Source: CAIVAT01 sp964525995 (GTDB lineage: Bacteria > Bacteroidota > Bacteroidia > Bacteroidales > FEN-979). From it: a stretch of 64,000 nt of DNA. Shown here one piece after another: positions 16,102 through 25,600 of the stretch; position 1 is the first letter of the stretch; each line of letters opens with the position of its first letter. The notes beneath the pieces were generated by a model, which saw only the letters and a list, made by a program, of their open reading frames with translations, did not search any database and was not told where the DNA came from. The stretch spans positions 87,882-151,881 of the forward strand of contig CAZGIM010000011.1 of NCBI GenBank assembly GCA_964525995.1. The letters are read 5' to 3'. A program made the position numbers and the translations under genes.

Positions 16102-17373
16102 TCAGGAAATGATTTCGAAGCCGGTATAAGGCGCCAGGGCGCTGGGAATTCTGATCCCTTCCGGCGTCTGGTTGTTCTCGAGGAGCGCTGCCACAATGCG
16201 GGGAAGGGCTAACGCGCTGCCGTTCAAGGTGTGCGCCGTATGGATTTTGCCCGATTCGTCCTTGAATCTCAGTTTCAGCCGGTTTGCCTGGAACGATTCA
16301 AAATTGGAGATGGAGCTCACCTCTAACCAACGCGATTGCCCTGACGACCACACTTCCATGTCGTAGGTAAAGGAGGAGGTGAAACTCATGTCGCCTCCGC
16401 AGAGCTTTAAGACTCTGAAGGGTAATTCAAGCTTTCGCAGCAGTCCCGCGACATATTCACGCATTGTTTCCAGCGCTTCGTAGGAATGGTCGGGATGGGC
16501 AACCTGTACGATTTCGACCTTGTCGAACTGGTGGAGGCGGTTCAGACCTCTTACATCTTTGCCATACGATCCGGCCTCTCTTCTGAAACAAGCCGAATAA
16601 GCCACATTTTTAAAAGGAAGATCCCGTTCTTTCAGAATGGAATCGCGATAGATGTTGGTCACCGGTACTTCAGCGGTAGGGATCAAATACAGCTCATCCA
16701 TCCCGGCATAGTACATCTGTCCGTCTTTGTCGGGAAGCTGACCCGTGGCATACGCCGAATCGGCGTTGACCAGGTAGGGTGGCTGGACCTCCTGATAACC
16801 GGCATTTACAGCCTCTTCCAAAAAAAAGTTTATCAGGGCCCGTTGCAACCGGGCGCCTTTTCCTTTGTAGAGCGGAAATCCTGAACCGGTAATCTTGTTG
16901 CCAAGGGCGAAATCGATGAGGTCATATTTCGCGGCTAAATCCCAGTGAGGCAATAAACCCGCAGGGTTCTTAACGATTGTCCCCTCCTGCATCACCACAA
17001 TGTTGTCGTCCGATGACTTCCCTCCCGGGATGGAGGGGTGGGGGAGATTGGGAACCCTGACCAGGAGCGAATCCAGCTCCTGCCTGATCTGCTCCAGCGC
17101 AGTGTCGAGCTCTTTTGCCCGGTTCTTGATGTCGCCGGTCTTTTCCTTCAACTGATTGGCCTCGGCAGCTTTCCCCGATTTTAACAGGATTCCGATCTCT
17201 TTCGCGATGGCATTGCCCTGAGCCTGAAGATCATCAAGCTGCTTCTGCGTTTCCCTGCGACGGTCATCCAGCACGACGATCTGTCGGATGATTTCGGCAG
17301 CGTCGAAATTTTTAATCGAAAGACGGCTTATAACCTCCCCGGTGTGTTCACGGATAAAATTCAGCGAGAGCAT
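16102..17373 (-). CDS. serS: Serine--tRNA ligase
   Basis: 423 aa, the standard bacterial length. The N-terminal tRNA-binding long coiled-coil arm spans roughly residues 30-100. The class II synthetase core has motif 2 (ACFRREAGSYGKDVRG) and motif 3 (LNGSALALPRIVAALLEN) with the binding residues intact. It charges tRNA-Ser in the cytoplasm. ATG at 17373. The rplU-rpmA terminator lies upstream, so serS should have its own promoter in 17374-17464; no convincing -7 box was seen there. Confidence 0.96.
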   Translation of the reverse strand: MLSLNFIREHTGEVISRLSIKNFDAAEIIRQIVVLDDRRRETQKQLDDLQAQGNAIAKEIGILLKSGKAAEANQLKEKTGDIKNRAKELDTALEQIRQELDSLLVRVPNLPHPSIPGGKSSDDNIVVMQEGTIVKNPAGLLPHWDLAAKYDLIDFALGNKITGSGFPLYKGKGARLQRALINFFLEEAVNAGYQEVQPPYLVNADSAYATGQLPDKDGQMYYAGMDELYLIPTAEVPVTNIYRDSILKERDLPFKNVAYSACFRREAGSYGKDVRGLNRLHQFDKVEIVQVAHPDHSYEALETMREYVAGLLRKLELPFRVLKLCGGDMSFTSSFTYDMEVWSSGQSRWLEVSSISNFESFQANRLKLRFKDESGKIHTAHTLNGSALALPRIVAALLENNQTPEGIRIPSALAPYTGFEIIS

Positions 17374-17464
17374 ATTATTATTGTTTTTTAATGATCATGA
17401 AGGATTCGAATTCTCAGATTGCCAATGCATAGATAAAAATGAACGGAATTTACCGGGTGAATTC

Positions 17465-17498
17465 AAAAAAAAATCGGCATGGATTTTTCCATACCGAT
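17465..17498 (-). terminator. Rho-independent terminator of rplU-rpmA
   Basis: A minus-strand hairpin with 10-bp arms (17498-17489 and 17482-17473, one G-U pair) and a 6-nt loop, followed directly by nine U residues. It lies 45 nt after the rpmA stop codon. Confidence 0.9.
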
Positions 17499-17543
17499 AT
17501 CTCTTGTTTTCAGATCGCGATGAAAAAATCGCAAGTTATCTGC

Positions 17544-17813
17544 TTATTGGGCCGCCTCTTCGAGCGGGGCGACAGAAACAAAGGATCGTTCCTTTTTGCC
17601 TTTCTTGAATTCGACAATGCCGTCAACCAGGGCGTAGAGGGTGTGGTCTTTTCCCATTCCCACGTTCAGCCCGGGATTATGAACCGTGCCCCGTTGCCGG
17701 ATAATGATACTGCCTGATTTGGCTAACTGTCCTCCAAAAATCTTGACACCCAGCCGTTTGCTGTGCGATTCGCGGCCATTACTCGAACTTCCCGCCCCTT
17801 TTTTGTGTGCCAT
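17544..17813 (-). CDS. rpmA: 50S ribosomal protein L27
   Basis: 89 aa. It starts MAHKKGAGSSSNGRES, the highly conserved L27 N-terminus that reaches the peptidyl-transferase centre, with no N-terminal cleaved extension as found in Firmicutes. RLGVKIFGGQ and the VGMGKDHTLYA motif are also typical. It lies 65 nt after rplU on the same strand, the usual L21-L27 operon order, and ends before a strong terminator. Confidence 0.97.
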   Translation of the reverse strand: MAHKKGAGSSSNGRESHSKRLGVKIFGGQLAKSGSIIIRQRGTVHNPGLNVGMGKDHTLYALVDGIVEFKKGKKERSFVSVAPLEEAAQ

Positions 17814-17878
17814 AACAATCTGAAATATGATGATGAATCAAACTTTTACTCTAATCAATGCTCCCGAAAAGTCAGCGG

Positions 17879-18265
17879 TCAATTCTCAGGCTTTTCAGTT
17901 ACAACCGGAGCTTCGGTTTCTTCAGCCTTGGCTTTTTTGGCCCTTCCGGTTCCCTTTACCGTGATGCCTTCGATACGCACTTTGCTGAAATCCTGACGAT
18001 GTCCGGTCTCCTTTTGAAATCCTTTGCGGCGTTTCTTTTTGAAAACAACTACTTTATCCCCGCGAACATGCTCTAAAATCTGCCCGTTGATCTTGCTTCC
18101 TTCAACCATGGGTTTGCCAACTGATATTTTTCCGTCCTGATCCAATAACAGTACTTGGTCGAACTCCACTTTCGTGCCTGGCTCACCTTCGAGCCGGTGA
18201 ACAAAGATTTCGTCGTTCTGCTCAACCTTGAACTGCTGTCCGGCTATTTCAACAATCGCGTACAT
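17879..18265 (-). CDS. rplU: 50S ribosomal protein L21
   Basis: 128 aa. The N-terminal MYAIVEIAGQQFKV and the KKKRRKGFQKETGHRQ RNA-binding segment are diagnostic for L21. A C-terminal tail of about 25 residues rich in Ala, Glu and Lys extends beyond the usual 103-aa core, as in several Bacteroidota. First gene of the rplU-rpmA operon, driven by a good promoter at 18329-18301. Confidence 0.97.
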   Translation of the reverse strand: MYAIVEIAGQQFKVEQNDEIFVHRLEGEPGTKVEFDQVLLLDQDGKISVGKPMVEGSKINGQILEHVRGDKVVVFKKKRRKGFQKETGHRQDFSKVRIEGITVKGTGRAKKAKAEETEAPVVTEKPEN

Positions 18266-18300
18266 GTGATAATAAATTGATGTTCGTTAAATTGGGAGTG

Positions 18301-18329
18301 CAAAGTTATAATTTTTTTCTTAATTACAA
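18301..18329 (-). promoter_or_regulatory. Promoter of rplU-rpmA
   Basis: Minus-strand TTG (18329-18327), 18-nt spacer, TAACTTTG (18308-18301). The predicted start near 18294 leaves a leader of about 29 nt. Confidence 0.75.
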
Positions 18330-18360
18330 GTCTCCCCCTGAAAAAAATATTCTTTTTCAG

Positions 18361-18368
18361 TAAATTTG
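18361..18368 (+). promoter_or_regulatory. -7 box (TAAATTTG) of the 1340-aa surface protein gene
   Basis: TAAATTTG lies 36 nt upstream of the ATG and directly after a small inverted repeat (CTGAAAAA ... TTTTTCAG, 18338-18360). No -33 TTG is seen at normal spacing. The promoter is divergent from that of rplU. Confidence 0.5.
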
Positions 18369-18403
18369 TAACATAATCAGGGTTTTAAACGTTCAATTCC
18401 CAG

Positions 18404-21400
18404 ATGAGTTTTACGATCGACCTGCCGGCTTCTATAAGACCCGGGATCAGGACAGGGTTGTTATACGCACCCCTGTTGTGTTTCCTGATGGTAATTTCGG
18501 TCAGATTGCCGGCTGCTGAACTGATGGGCGTGGTCACACGGACCCCTTCAGGCGAGCCGGTCATAGGCGCCCGGATCGAAGTCAACGGCAACTATACCTA
18601 CTCGATCGTGGGCGGCATCTATTCCCTCTCGCTGAACCAGGCTGGAACATGGCCGGTTCAATGCACCAAACCCGGATTTGAAGACTATACCTCGGGAAGT
18701 CTGTCATTTCCGGTCACCGGCACCGTCATTCAAAATATCTCGCTCCAGGAAAACCTGATCCCTCCCGCCACATTGACCGCGGTTTTCGATTCAGCCCAGC
18801 AAACGGTTGACCTGTCCTGGCCGGTTCCGTCGGGGCCTTACGAAATGATATACGACGACGGCGTACAGGATAATTTTACCGTATGGGCGCTTCAGGGAAA
18901 TATGAATGCAGTCAGATTTACCCCTCCGGCTTATCCGCTGACCGTGGATGGAGGGATGGTTCATATCGGGAACCCGGGCAACTACCCTTCGGGCAGCAAT
19001 CCGTTCACCCCTTTCCAGATCATGATCTGCGATGCTGCCGGCACTGGTGGAACTCCGGGAGTGGTTTTGGCAGGGCCCTTCAGCGTTACTCCCACAACCA
19101 CAGGATGGACTGTGTTTTCTTTACCGGTACCCCTTTCTATTACCTCCGGTTCCTTTTTTATCGTTATGATTCAGGGCGGTAATTCACCCAATGCGGCGGG
19201 CCTCGCTATCGATGAGACAACCCCGAAGTTCCGGAGTTATTCGCGTTTCGTTAGCGGAAGCGGCCCCTGGTTCCCCGCCGGCGGAAATTATATGATCAGG
19301 GCACGTTGCTCCGGACCGGGCGGTCCCGTCATCCCTGGTGATGGACCCAACAACTGGTCCGATTTCAGCGTTTTCAGATTCCGCCAGGGAGAAGAACAAA
19401 ATCCTGCCGCCTGGACCTTTCTTACTTCGACCGGAACCCTTACTTTTCAGGACGCGGCCTGGCCGACACTGCCCTGCGCCCCTTACCGTTGGGCCGTAAA
19501 AACGAATTACCCGGCATTTTACTCTTCAAACGCCCGGTTTTCGAACGTGATCGGAAAATGCTGGACCACAACCGTCTCATTTGTCCTCTCATCGACTTGC
19601 ACCGCACAGGGTCCTGGCGGCGCAATTCTGAAGCTTCAGAACATGGCGTTGCCCGATACCTCCTATACCGCCATTGCCGACAGTTCGGGAGAAATGATCT
19701 TTCCAAAGGTATGGAAGGGAAGCTATAACCTGACGGTATCTAAATTTGCCTACGACTCCATCGTTCAACCCCTTCAGGTGATGTCGACCGTCGCCATGAA
19801 TCTGACTCTCTGGCATAAGAAAATCGCCCCCAAAAACCTCACCGTCAACGACTCCAGCTTGTTAGCCCGGTGGGATGTTCCGAAGTACAGTAAGACCCTC
19901 TTCTCTGAAAACTGGAACAGCGGCTCCTTCACCGCGAACAACTGGACAGTCGAAGGCGGCGCCAACTGGGCCATTTCGACAGGAACGGGCAATCCGGCCC
20001 CTTCGGCATTTTTCAACCGATCGCCCCGACAGATTGGGTACAGCCAGTCCCTGCTATCGAAAACCATCACCGGACAGCGTTCCAAACTGCTCCAGCTCAA
20101 GTACGATATCTATCTTGACAATGCCGCAACCACCACCATGAATGCCATGGCTGTCGAGGTCTGGAACGGGATCGAGTGGAATGTCCTCAAGGTGCATACC
20201 AATAAAACAGGCGATATCCCCTGGAGTTCCGAGGAACTTGACCTATCCGAATATTCCGATGAAAGTTTCAAAGTCCGGTTCCGGGCTTATGGCGGAGATT
20301 CCTGGGATATCAACGGGTGGAACCTCGACAATATCCGTGTTGTAGCCACCGAGCCGGCTCAGGAATTATCAAATTGTATTCTGGGCTATTACTTCTACCT
20401 GGGGAATGTCATCACCGGCTATACCGATAAAAATGCCTACTTCATCCCGGCCGGGCTGGTCCAGTATGGACAATCGTACCAGGCATGTGTGGTCGCACTT
20501 TACAACAACGGTTACTCCGACCAGGTGTGTATGCCCTTTACTTCAAAATTTCTCTATCCGGTGAAAAATATCAGGGGAAGCACCCTCGAAAACCAGGCTT
20601 TCATCGAGTGGGACCGGCCTGTTATCAGCACCGACAGCGGAATGGTTGTGCCACCGGGGCTCACCGGATACCGGATTTATCGCGATGGCACACTGACAGG
20701 TACCTTGGGGAATCCTGATACCCTGCACTTTACCGATCAAAACCTGGAACCGGGACACTATCAATACGGGGTTACGGCGGTTTATGATCTGACTCCTTAC
20801 GGATTTCCGGGGATGAGCGCCGAAAGTCTTCCCGACGGACCGCTGCATCTGACCGTTAACTACGGCCGGGTGCTACCCTTTTACGAATCGTGGGACGAGG
20901 GAACATTCTCTTTCAACGACTGGAGATTCGCCCCATCACAAGGCAATTGGACGATTCTTACCGGAGAAGGATTCCCGGCGCCTACATCTTGTTTTACCTG
21001 GCAACCGCCTTACCTGAACTACAGCTATGCACTGGAAAGTCCCATCCTTAATGCACTCGATCTGAACTGCGCGGCCATCTGGCTCGATTTCGACGTGAAG
21101 CTGAATACGCGTAATGCAACCGGAACTGAGAAATTATTTGTGGAGGTCTATTATAACAAGGTATGGAATCAAAAAGCGGTCATCACAAACACTTCCAGTC
21201 TGGAGTGGACATCCCACCATCTTGAAATTTCAGCAGTGAGAGGAAAAGGATTTCGCATCCGGTTCCGCGCTGCGGGTGAAAATTCGGTCGAACTGCTAAG
21301 CTGGTTTGTCGATAATATTGCCGTGTATCCGGTTTGCTACCCGGCTGTCGATCCGGCCGGTGAGGCCTTCGACAACCAGGTGCTGCTTACCTGGAGTCCT

Positions 21401-22426
21401 CCGGTATGTTATGGAGGCAACCTGCTGAACGAAGGATTTGAAGAGCCGGGATTCCCGCCTCCGCAATGGAGCGCCGTGACCACCAATCAAGGTGCGACCT
21501 GGTTTCATGCCTCCGCTTCCGTATCCCCCGGGGTTCACAGCGGCGATTATGCGGCAGGCCTGGACTGGGATTACAACCACCAGGATGAATGGCTCATAGC
21601 ACATAATGTTTATATTAACGGAAACCTTACCTTCTGGAGTTATGCCTACCAGGGATCCCTGCACCTGGATCATTATTATGTGAAGATCTCTGCCGATCAG
21701 GGAGCTACCTGGACCGTTCTTCTCGATATGTCGGCATTGCCTGTTTATCCGGGAGGTTCAGGCATGAACATTTGGGAAACGCCCTATCAGATCGATCTCT
21801 CCACCTACCAGGGACTTACCGTCGATTTGGCCTGGCAAGCGGTCGACGGCGATGGCAACGGACTGTGGTATCCATGGGCCATTGATGATTGCACGATTGG
21901 AGCCGATGACCTCGACCCGGCCTCCTTGCTGCATCGCTCCGGCAACAGGTCACCTTCAGGAACGGATCAGCAGGAAGGACTCTCCGGATATGACATTTAC
22001 AGGAAAGAGTACGGAACTGGTAACTTTGAACGGATCAACAACATCCTGGTGGTTGATACCTCTTTTGTGGATCGGGATGTTCCCTATGGGGAGTACTATT
22101 ATTTTATACGCAGTGTGTTCCAGAACTGCGAACGAAGCACCGATTCCGACACCATTCAGGTGAGTGTCATTACCGGTACCGGGGAGCACCCGTCGACCAC
22201 CCTGAACATTTTTCCCAACCCTGCCCGCGACCGGGTGACGATAAGCAGTCAGGGCTCCCTCGGAACCATCAGCGTGATCACTATGTCGGGAATGGTCGAA
22301 CGAAGCTGGGATGCCCATGGAAATAGGATTTATCATCTTGATTTACAGGATTTACCGGAAGGATTGTACATCCTTTATATCATGTTGGATAATCGATCCG
22401 TCATTAAAAAAATATGTATTAATTGA
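18404..22426 (+). CDS. Multidomain T9SS-secreted surface protein (1340 aa)
   Basis: A hydrophobic signal segment lies at about residues 20-38. Then follow a carboxypeptidase-regulatory-like domain (about 40-115), a domain opening YDDGVQDNF (about 145-310), an Fn3-like repeat, a second regulatory-like domain (about 395-470), a jelly-roll domain (about 500-655), Fn3 repeats, another jelly-roll (about 830-980), a choice-of-anchor-J/MAM-like domain (about 1000-1165), an Fn3 repeat and a T9SS type A sorting domain (FPNPARDRVTI to the end). It is exported by Sec, then by type IX secretion, and probably anchored at the cell surface. Binding role unknown. It is a paralogue of the following, larger gene. 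No catalytic motif was seen. Confidence 0.85.
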   Translation: MSFTIDLPASIRPGIRTGLLYAPLLCFLMVISVRLPAAELMGVVTRTPSGEPVIGARIEVNGNYTYSIVGGIYSLSLNQAGTWPVQCTKPGFEDYTSGSLSFPVTGTVIQNISLQENLIPPATLTAVFDSAQQTVDLSWPVPSGPYEMIYDDGVQDNFTVWALQGNMNAVRFTPPAYPLTVDGGMVHIGNPGNYPSGSNPFTPFQIMICDAAGTGGTPGVVLAGPFSVTPTTTGWTVFSLPVPLSITSGSFFIVMIQGGNSPNAAGLAIDETTPKFRSYSRFVSGSGPWFPAGGNYMIRARCSGPGGPVIPGDGPNNWSDFSVFRFRQGEEQNPAAWTFLTSTGTLTFQDAAWPTLPCAPYRWAVKTNYPAFYSSNARFSNVIGKCWTTTVSFVLSSTCTAQGPGGAILKLQNMALPDTSYTAIADSSGEMIFPKVWKGSYNLTVSKFAYDSIVQPLQVMSTVAMNLTLWHKKIAPKNLTVNDSSLLARWDVPKYSKTLFSENWNSGSFTANNWTVEGGANWAISTGTGNPAPSAFFNRSPRQIGYSQSLLSKTITGQRSKLLQLKYDIYLDNAATTTMNAMAVEVWNGIEWNVLKVHTNKTGDIPWSSEELDLSEYSDESFKVRFRAYGGDSWDINGWNLDNIRVVATEPAQELSNCILGYYFYLGNVITGYTDKNAYFIPAGLVQYGQSYQACVVALYNNGYSDQVCMPFTSKFLYPVKNIRGSTLENQAFIEWDRPVISTDSGMVVPPGLTGYRIYRDGTLTGTLGNPDTLHFTDQNLEPGHYQYGVTAVYDLTPYGFPGMSAESLPDGPLHLTVNYGRVLPFYESWDEGTFSFNDWRFAPSQGNWTILTGEGFPAPTSCFTWQPPYLNYSYALESPILNALDLNCAAIWLDFDVKLNTRNATGTEKLFVEVYYNKVWNQKAVITNTSSLEWTSHHLEISAVRGKGFRIRFRAAGENSVELLSWFVDNIAVYPVCYPAVDPAGEAFDNQVLLTWSPPVCYGGNLLNEGFEEPGFPPPQWSAVTTNQGATWFHASASVSPGVHSGDYAAGLDWDYNHQDEWLIAHNVYINGNLTFWSYAYQGSLHLDHYYVKISADQGATWTVLLDMSALPVYPGGSGMNIWETPYQIDLSTYQGLTVDLAWQAVDGDGNGLWYPWAIDDCTIGADDLDPASLLHRSGNRSPSGTDQQEGLSGYDIYRKEYGTGNFERINNILVVDTSFVDRDVPYGEYYYFIRSVFQNCERSTDSDTIQVSVITGTGEHPSTTLNIFPNPARDRVTISSQGSLGTISVITMSGMVERSWDAHGNRIYHLDLQDLPEGLYILYIMLDNRSVIKKICIN

Positions 22427-22497
22427 AAATATTTCGGAAAGTTTTAAAAGGATGAAAAAAAAAGTTGATTTTTTATCCGGAAGTTCAAAATTGTTTT

Positions 22498-22505
22498 TAT
22501 CTTTG
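22498..22505 (+). promoter_or_regulatory. -7 box (TATCTTTG) of the 2329-aa surface protein gene
   Basis: TATCTTTG lies about 190 nt upstream of the ATG at 22696, implying a long 5' leader. A perfect 9-bp-arm inverted repeat follows at 22550-22569. Confidence 0.4.
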
Positions 22506-22549
22506 CCCTGAGTGATACGAATGTTTTTTTATCTAAATAGCTGTAATTC

Positions 22550-22569
22550 AGCACAATAGGTATTGTGCT
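22550..22569. promoter_or_regulatory. Perfect inverted repeat in the leader of the giant gene
   Basis: Arms AGCACAATA and TATTGTGCT separated by GG. It lies 124 nt after the stop of the 1340-aa gene and 126 nt before the next ATG. No U-run follows, so it is more likely an operator or a leader hairpin than an intrinsic terminator. Confidence 0.4.
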
Positions 22570-22695
22570 CATTATTATTTGTATTAATGAAAATTGCTTT
22601 TATGCTGCACGTTACTTCCATTATATATATCAATAAGTTTATTGATACCCTATAATTTCAAATACTCATTCATTATTAACCAAAATTTCAAAATT

Positions 22696-25600
22696 ATGAG
22701 AAATGTTACCAAAACGCTGAAAATGTTGGCTACCTTCATGGTGTCAATGTTTGTCTTCGTTTCGTTCGGTTACGCGCAAATGACTACGCTGCTGACCGAA
22801 AGTTTCGAGGCTGGCAATGGAACTACCCCTCCGGCTGGTTGGGCCATTGAGCAGGTTACAGGTTCCGATCTCGGAATCACATTCGTGACTAACTCGACAA
22901 GCCCGACTGTCAGCGCTGCTTTTGATGGGACGAAGTTTGTTAGATACAACTCGTACGGCATCTCAAGCGGCTCGACACGTCTGAAGAACACCACTGCCTT
23001 GTCAACCACCAACAAAGCCTTTATCATGGTGGATTTTGCCTGGTATGAAGATCCAGGTTATTCATCCAGCCAGGATCAGGTTGAAGTGCAATGGTCAACC
23101 GACGGAACTACCTGGAATTCTGCAGGCACGTATCTCCGTTACAACGCCACTGCAGGTTGGAAAGTTAAATATTGCATGCTGCCAAGCGGCGCCAGCAACC
23201 AGGCTACCCTCTATGTCGGGTTCCTGTTCACCTCGGCCTACGGCAACAACTGCGCACTTGACTTTGCCCATGTAACGGCAGGTCCTCCTCCTCCTCCGGC
23301 TATGGTTACGATTGGTACAGGTACAACTACTGCCGGATGGCCGTATTACACCTTCTACTATGCATCAAGAACCCAGATGCTTTATAAAGCTACCGAACTT
23401 ACCGCTGCCGGCGCATCTGCAGGACCTCTCCAGTCGATTGGTTTCAACGTTGCCGCACGCTACCCCCAGGTCATGAATAACTTTGCTGTTAAAATGGGTA
23501 ACACTTCTTTGTCTTCCATAAGCAGCTGGGTTAGCGGTCTGACTACCTACTACAACACGCCCTATTCAGTACCGGCCACAGGCTGGCAAGACATTACACT
23601 GACCACCCCCTTCATGTGGGATGGTACATCAAACGTTATTGTTGAGGTATGCTTTGCAAATTCGAGTTACACCTCCAACAGCACAGTTTATAGCACTGCA
23701 GTATCGGGCGCATTGTATCATTACCATCAAGATCTTGCAACGGGTGGATGTACTTTCACCAATTCTGCCAGTGGAACCAGCCCGCGACCCAATATCCGTT
23801 TTGGCGTGCCTCCCGTTACTCCGGGCGTTCTCATGGGTTATGTAAGGGATATCAATACCCTGGCGCCCATTTCCGGAGCCATCGTCGAGATTGGCACCAA
23901 GAGGGATACCTCCCGTTCGAGCGGTTTCTATATCATTTATAACCTCAATGCCGGTCAGGTTACAGGCAGCTGCGCTGCTGCTGGTTACATCACCGGCCCC
24001 GTTTCCGCCACCATCGTTAATGGCCAGGCCACCGTGCAGGACATCCTGATGTCCCCGGGTCCCAAGGTGGGTGGTGTGGTTACCGACGGTTCAAATGGTA
24101 ATCCCATTGTCGGAGCTACCATCAAGGTTGCCGGCACCGTTTATACGCTGAGTGTGGCAGGCGGTTCTTACCTTACCCCGCTGCTTTCGATATATGGCGC
24201 TCAACCCCTTGAAATCGAAAAAACCGGTTACGATCCTTTCACTATGACAGTGAACCTTGTTCCTAACCAAACTTTCACCCAGGATGCAGTTCTGTTACCG
24301 ACGGCCGTACAACCCGGTCCTTTCATTGCCACACTCAACGGCAACCCGGCAACCGCGGTTAACCTGAACTGGCAAACCCCGTCGAACCTTTATCAGCTCA
24401 TTTATGATGATGGTATCCAGGACAACTTCGCCATCTGGGCAACAGCCAATAACCTCAATGCAATGAAATTCACCCCGCTGCAATGGCCTGTGAAACTGGT
24501 CGGCGGTAAGGTGAACGTCGGAACGGCTGCCAACTATCCGGCCAATGCCCTTCCGCTCGCTTCTTTCTGGATGTATGTTTGTAAGGCTGACGGAACCGGC
24601 GGCGTACCGGGAACCATAATCGACAGCGTTGAAGTTATCCCCGGCGGATTTGGCTGGAATGATTTCGCTCTCACAGTTCCCATCACCATTACTGCTGGTG
24701 ACTTCTACCTCGTAATGAAACAGGGCGGAGTTCCTCCCCATGCAGCAGGATTAGGCGTTGACCTTACTAATCCGCAGCTCCGCAGCTATTCGAAATTTGT
24801 AGCCGGAGGCACCCCCTGGATTCCTGCAGCAGGAAACTTCCAGATTCGTGCCATCGTTCAGGGTATTGGCGGCCCGTTGGATGCTTCGCTGGCTTCGACC
24901 GAAAATCATCTGATCGAAGCTTCGATGCCAGCCGGACTGAATTACGAAACCCCGGTTGCCAACCAGCAGGGTTATGAAGGTGTTGCAACTGTTGAGGCTT
25001 ATGAATGGTCGAACATGTTGAACAACATCGTGAAACCCATGGCCACCAACCTGACCACTTACACCGGCCCGGTTTCTCCGAAATCGGATGTAGGCGTACC
25101 TAACCCGAATTTCGTAGGTGGCGTTGTTCCTGTACCCGATGCTCCCGCAGCTACCCTTTACGACAACGGCCCGATGGTGAACAGCCCGGGTACCGGCGCA
25201 GGCGGTGCTGACGAAAGCATGCTCCAGGGACCGATCAACAGCTACGGCATGAACATGGTCAACGGCACCTATCGTATTGCCGATGACTTTGCCGTAAGCG
25301 GCGGTGTGTGGAATGTCAACTCACTCGAATTCTACGGCTACCAGACCGGCTCACCCACCACTTCAACCTTTACCGGAGCCTTTGTGCGGATCTTCCAGGG
25401 TACCCCAGGCGGAACCGTTACCACCGTTTGGGGTGACAATACCACGAACGTTCTGGCCAGCACCTCTTTCACCAATATCTACCGTGTTAGCACAACCGGA
25501 AACACACAGCGTCCGATCATGAAGATCGTTGTGAACACCCCTGGTCTGACCTTGCAACCCGGCAGCTACTGGATCGAGTTCTCGGCTACCGGCAGCCTTG